Below are positions 32,102 through 35,268 of a stretch of 35,268 nt of DNA, in pieces (the stretch's first letter is position 1; each line of letters opens with the position of its first letter). The translations under genes and the position numbers were made by a program. The stretch lies in contig CBDUZZ010000048.1 of assembly GCA_965371855.1 (NCBI GenBank), positions 1-35,268 of the forward strand, given 5' to 3'. Source of the DNA: JAADEM01 sp965371855 (lineage in GTDB: Bacteria > Bacteroidota > Bacteroidia > Bacteroidales > Marinilabiliaceae). The notes under the pieces are model-generated. The model was not told the DNA's origin and made no database searches. It saw only the letters and a program-made list of their open reading frames with translations.

Positions 32102-34075
32102 ATGCAGAAAAGTAAGTATTTGTTTTGTTTAAGATTTTTGGGCTTGTTAGTATTTGTTTTGTTTATTGAGATTAATCCCTCTTTTGCTGCAGAAAAGAAA
32201 TACCAGATTTTATCGCCCGATAATAGTACAAAAGTTGAAATAACTGTTTCGGAGAAAATAAGTTTTACTGTTTTTGTGAATGGAAAACAAGTAGTTTCCG
32301 GTACTGATATTGACATGGATATTAATGGGAAGCAGAGTGAAACTCTTGCTGTTAAAAAGATAAAAGAGAGTTCAATAAACAGGGAATTGTCTCCTGTCCT
32401 ACCATTAAAAAACAGGAAAGTAAAAGACAAATGCAATGTACTTTCTTTACAGTTTAAAAACCATTTATCTCTCGAATTTCGAGCTTATGACAATGGTGTT
32501 GCATATCGTTTTGTAACATCATATAAAGACGATATTATTGTTGATAGTGAAACTGTACGGTTTAGCTTTCCTGAGAATGTACCTGTTTATTTTTCAAAAG
32601 AAAAAGATGCACCTTACACACAGGGAGAAGTAAATTATACATACCGGAATATTAGTGAAATTTCGCCAGACACACTTGGATTATTGCCAGTGTTAATTGC
32701 TCCTGAAAGTGGCACTAAAGTACTAATTACCGAATCAGATCTTTTTGACTATCCCGGGATGTGGTTAAAATCAACAGGAAATAAAGGCTTTGATGCACAT
32801 TTTTTCAATCATGTTTCAAAAGTAAAAAGAGAAACCAACGGCGTTAACTCAGTTGTTTCGCGCGATAGCTTTATTGCAAAAACAACCGGTACCCGCAGCT
32901 ATCCGTGGCGTGTAATTATTTTGGCTGAAAAAGATGTTGATTTGTTGCAAAACGAGTTGGTTACAATTCTGTCGCGCCCCAATCAATTGGAAGATACATT
33001 GTGGATTAAACCCGGTAAAATTGCTTGGGAATGGTGGAACGGTATTAATGTTACAGGTGTAGATTTTGAGGTTGGGATTAATACTGAAACCTATAAGTAC
33101 TTTGTTGATTTTGCTGCCGAATATGGAGTTGAACTCGTAGTGCTCGATGCCGGGTGGTACACTGTTGGTGATATTTTTGACCTGAACCCGGATGTTGATA
33201 TGGATGAACTTTCTGCCTATGCAAAAAAGAAAAAGGTGGGCTTGGTACTCCGATTAATTTGGAGGGATGTTGACGACCAGCACGAAAAAGCATTTGCACA
33301 ATTTGAAGAGTGGGGGATTGCCGGGCTTAAGGTTGATCAGATGAGGCGCGATGACCAAACAATGGTTAACTACTATTGGAGAGTTGCAAAGCAGGCTGCC
33401 GAGCATAAAATACTTATAAATTTTCATGGAAATTATAAACCTTCGGGGTTAAGCCGTTCGTACCCAAATGTAATTACAATGGAAGGTGTGAAAGGTTTGG
33501 AGTGGGTAAAATGGAGCAATGATGTTACGCCGGAGCACGATGTTACAATTCCGTTTATCAGAATGGTTGCCGGGCCAATGGATTACACTCCCGGAGCAAT
33601 GATAAACGTGTCGGAAGAGAAGTTTGTAAAAATGGGATGGAAACCCATGAGCATGGGCACACGCGCCCACCAAATGGCAATGTATGTAATTTACGAAAGC
33701 CCACAATCTACTCTTTCCGATAGTCCTGTTCTGTACAGGCAAAATCCACATTGTACCAAATTTATGGCAGATGCCCCCGAAATATGGGACGAAACAATTG
33801 CACTGGATGGAAAAATTGGAGAATATGTTGTGATGGCTCGCAGAAAAGGTACTCAGTGGTATGTTGGCGCAATGACTGGCGAAAAAGCACAAGAATTTGA
33901 TATAGACTTCTCTTTTCTGAGCGATGGGGAACATCAGATGGAACTGTTTAAAGACGGTGTGAATGCAAACAGAAATGCCACGGATTTTAAACGAGAAATA
34001 AAAACGATTACAAATAAAAGTAAAATGCACATTCGGTTAGCTCAAGGTGGTGGTTGGGTTGCAAAAATAAAATAG
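32102..34075 (+). CDS. GH97 glycosidase, retaining type
   Basis: A 657-residue GH97 enzyme with a Sec leader ending SFAA (about residue 30). The N-domain begins YQILSPDNSTKVEI; the barrel starts WIKPGKIAWEWWNG (301-314), then LVVLDAGWYT (345-354), WGIAGLKVDQMRRDD (404-418), LINFHGNYKPSG (438-449), YPNVITMEGVKGLEW (454-468) and MVAGPMDYTPGAM (488-500). Asp412 in KVDQM matches the nucleophile of retaining GH97 enzymes and Glu461 the acid/base; the SusB inverting Glu is absent (FHG rather than AHE). Likely substrates are alpha-galactosides or beta-L-arabinopyranosides; Gln after the nucleophile, rather than the common Phe, may shift specificity. It is the last gene of the cluster in the window and ends at a hairpin. 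Confidence 0.94.
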   Translation: MQKSKYLFCLRFLGLLVFVLFIEINPSFAAEKKYQILSPDNSTKVEITVSEKISFTVFVNGKQVVSGTDIDMDINGKQSETLAVKKIKESSINRELSPVLPLKNRKVKDKCNVLSLQFKNHLSLEFRAYDNGVAYRFVTSYKDDIIVDSETVRFSFPENVPVYFSKEKDAPYTQGEVNYTYRNISEISPDTLGLLPVLIAPESGTKVLITESDLFDYPGMWLKSTGNKGFDAHFFNHVSKVKRETNGVNSVVSRDSFIAKTTGTRSYPWRVIILAEKDVDLLQNELVTILSRPNQLEDTLWIKPGKIAWEWWNGINVTGVDFEVGINTETYKYFVDFAAEYGVELVVLDAGWYTVGDIFDLNPDVDMDELSAYAKKKKVGLVLRLIWRDVDDQHEKAFAQFEEWGIAGLKVDQMRRDDQTMVNYYWRVAKQAAEHKILINFHGNYKPSGLSRSYPNVITMEGVKGLEWVKWSNDVTPEHDVTIPFIRMVAGPMDYTPGAMINVSEEKFVKMGWKPMSMGTRAHQMAMYVIYESPQSTLSDSPVLYRQNPHCTKFMADAPEIWDETIALDGKIGEYVVMARRKGTQWYVGAMTGEKAQEFDIDFSFLSDGEHQMELFKDGVNANRNATDFKREIKTITNKSKMHIRLAQGGGWVAKIK

Positions 34076-34088
34076 CTCTCAGAGAGCT
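34074..34088 (+). terminator. Short hairpin at the end of the GH97 gene
   Basis: AGCTCT (34074-34079) pairs perfectly with AGAGCT (34083-34088) around a 3-base loop, overlapping the GH97 stop codon. No T-run follows, so it may stabilise the 3' end of the transcript rather than terminate it. Confidence 0.3.
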
Positions 34089-34216
34089 TATGTTCATAAA
34101 GCATGATGGATAATTATTGCTTGAGGGTATCGCAAAAGGAGATGAATTTGACTTTAACGGAGGATTGGAGAAACTGTAATGTAAAATTATGATAGTGATA
34201 AATCATAGTTGAACTG

Positions 34217-34375
34217 TATTATAATAAATGAGTGTCCGCTTTAATACCTAATTCCATGGCTATAGTCCTGTCAATCAAGACTTAATGTTGACGTGATGCG
34301 ACATCTTATAATCGTTAGTATATCTGCTACATACAAGGATTTATGGGTACGTAAACGGACACTCATTTTATAATA
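34217..34375. mobile_element. MITE-like element with terminal inverted repeats
   Basis: The 159-base segment is bounded by near-perfect inverted repeats. The left arm (34217-34238) and the reverse complement of the right arm (34356-34375) share TATTATA and the block AAATGAGTGTCCG, differing only by a 2-base insertion. Similarity continues imperfectly about ten bases inward (TTTAnTACC). No open reading frame lies inside. Such non-coding, short, inverted-repeat elements are typically miniature elements mobilised by a full-length transposon. No clear target duplication was found. Confidence 0.55.
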
Positions 34376-34415
34376 TAACCTTAAATCCGCAAGTAAATTG
34401 TTAATAAAAAAATCA

Positions 34416-34448
34416 ATTCACTGTGTAAGAAAAACTTACACAGTGAAT
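34416..34448 (-). terminator. Perfect 14-bp hairpin, terminator-like on the minus strand
   Basis: ATTCACTGTGTAAG (34416-34429) and CTTACACAGTGAAT (34435-34448) form a perfect 14-bp stem with a five-A loop. Read on the minus strand, the stem is followed within two bases by a T-run (complement of A-run 34406-34412), the form of an intrinsic terminator. It lies 66 bases before the transposase remnant and could also shield that element from outside transcription. Confidence 0.5.
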
Positions 34449-34514
34449 GATTTGTAAATATTTTCACTTATTTTAGTGATTACAACAGCAAAATAGGTTT
34501 TAATATTTACAGCG

Positions 34515-35232
34515 ATGAAAATACAAAATTTCAAGACACCAGTCAACCCATTTTCAGGAACCTCTTTAGTAAATCATTATTTCAACAAGGTGGGCATGAG
34601 TCGGCTGATTGATAATGAGTTAGGTGTTAGGGTGAAATATATAGGGTATCAATATAGCGAGATATTCAGAAATTTAACAAATGTTTTTCTTAGTGGAGGA
34701 GATGCAATAGAAGATATAAACACTCATTTCAGAGAATATCTCTCCAGTATTCCTGGAAATAATGTTCCTAGTGCTGATACGGTATTGCGTTCATTTAAAG
34801 AACTGACAACAGAAAATACTGTTTATGTATCGAACAGCGGATTGTCATACAATTTCAACATAAACAATAAGCTTAACAGACTAAATATAAAATCGTTAAA
34901 GTTAACCAAACAACTTAAAGCCGGAGAATGTTATGATTTTGATTACGACAATCAAGTAAATGCCAATAATAAATGGGATGCAAAAAAAACCTATAAGAAG
35001 ACCAAAGGATATTTTCCCGGAATAGCAACAATCGGAAGGTATATCAATAAACAGGTCGAGGATGGATGCCGGATCATACTCAAAAAATATTATCGATGTG
35101 GTTGATAAACACAGTAAGCTATTCTATATACGAGCAAACAAGAGTGCAGATATGTTTCAGCAAATCAATAATATTACTGATTGGGAAACTGTTGAAATTA
35201 ACTACAAAAACTACCAGGGAAATCGCTTTTAA
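34515..35232 (+). pseudogene. IS1380-family transposase remnant with internal deletion and frameshift
   Basis: The first frame (34515-35105) encodes an IS1380-type transposase N-terminus: NPFSGTSLVNHYFNKVGMS, GGDAIEDINTHFREYLSSIP, VPSADTVLRSFKEL, then the first catalytic block YDFDYDNQV and YKKTKGYFPGIATIG. Near 35040 the family continuation is lost. The matching sequence resumes in another frame from 35041, reading ISINRSRMDAGSYSKN and LFYIRANKSADMFQQI, then stops at 35232. Between the two parts a few dozen codons expected in the family are missing, so an internal deletion caused the frameshift. The last acidic catalytic residue is absent. It belongs to a different IS1380 subgroup from the intact transposase at 8233-9555. 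Confidence 0.82.
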
Positions 35233-35268
35233 CTTTTTATTATTTTCGTTCTATATTTGTCATCCAAA

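Larger units (their letters stand above)
34076..34514. other. 439-base intergenic region with inverted-repeat structures
   Basis: No intact gene. A frame ending in TAA near 34179 reads LLLEGIAKGDEFDFNGGLEKL and could be the tail of a lost gene, but it has no recognisable family. The rest holds a MITE-like element (34217-34375) and a strong hairpin (34416-34448), both listed separately. The transposase remnant starts at 34515. Confidence 0.5.

Noticed and set aside
33449..34030. Minus-strand open frame of 193 codons
   Set aside because: Antisense to the second GH97; His/Cys-rich translation typical of a shadow frame.
1..34075. SusC/SusD-like transport pair hidden in the cluster
   Set aside because: None of the proteins shows a TonB box, plug or barrel, or SusD-type features; all are enzymes, sugar-binding-fold proteins or transposases.
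1..35268. CRISPR arrays, tRNA or rRNA genes
   Set aside because: No regularly spaced direct repeats and no recognisable RNA gene signatures were seen on either strand.

Overview
The window looks like part of a Bacteroidota chromosome, probably a marine or gut-type Bacteroidales/Marinilabiliales relative. The DNA is moderately AT-rich. Most products carry short Lys-rich leaders followed by lipoprotein or Sec signals, and the transposases are of the IS1380 type common in that phylum. The enzyme content is a typical Bacteroidota polysaccharide-degradation set. No rRNA, tRNA or housekeeping gene is visible, so placement below phylum is inference.

Layout. Every supported gene is on the + strand, mostly with gaps of 1-40 bases, so positions 1-34075 read as one long catabolic cluster broken by one insertion sequence. 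Positions 1-7769 hold the 3' end of a GH116-type glycosidase, a secreted alpha/beta-hydrolase esterase, a GH29 fucosidase with a discoidin-like domain, a DUF1080 protein, a DUF1961 (YesU-like) protein, a Tat-exported hydroxypyruvate-isomerase-like TIM barrel and a compact GH29. A 463-base gap with a possible terminator follows, then an intact IS1380-family transposase (8233-9555). From 9790 the cluster resumes with a third GH29 almost free of CpG, a SASA/SGNH acetylesterase, a GH3, a GH95 and a fourth GH29 (a paralogue of the first). Next come two tandem S1 sulfatases plus the N-terminal stub of a third, a five-bladed-propeller glycosidase-like lipoprotein, a PhoD-like phosphatase, an iduronate-2-sulfatase-like sulfatase, a divergent GH97, a second GH95 and a second GH97. 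The right end (34076-35268) holds a MITE-like inverted-repeat element, a perfect 14-bp hairpin and a decayed IS1380-type transposase.

Function. Four GH29 and two GH95 enzymes (terminal alpha-L-fucose or alpha-L-galactose), three intact sulfatases, two esterase-type proteins, and GH3, GH97 and GH116 enzymes together point to stepwise removal of sulfate, acetyl and alpha-linked side groups from a sulfated, fucose-rich glycan such as a fucoidan or an algal or host fucan. This is inference from family membership. No endo-acting fucanase, SusC/SusD pair, regulator or fucose catabolic enzyme lies in the window, so it is probably the exo-acting arm of a larger locus. The DUF1080 and hydroxypyruvate-isomerase-like pair may add a non-classical route through 3-keto sugars.

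Most notable observations: a 1.6-kb block around the third GH29 with a single CpG, suggesting recent transfer; a GH97 whose catalytic positions fit neither mechanistic class; a GH95 with Asp in place of a conserved catalytic Asn; and the MITE-like element at the right edge.
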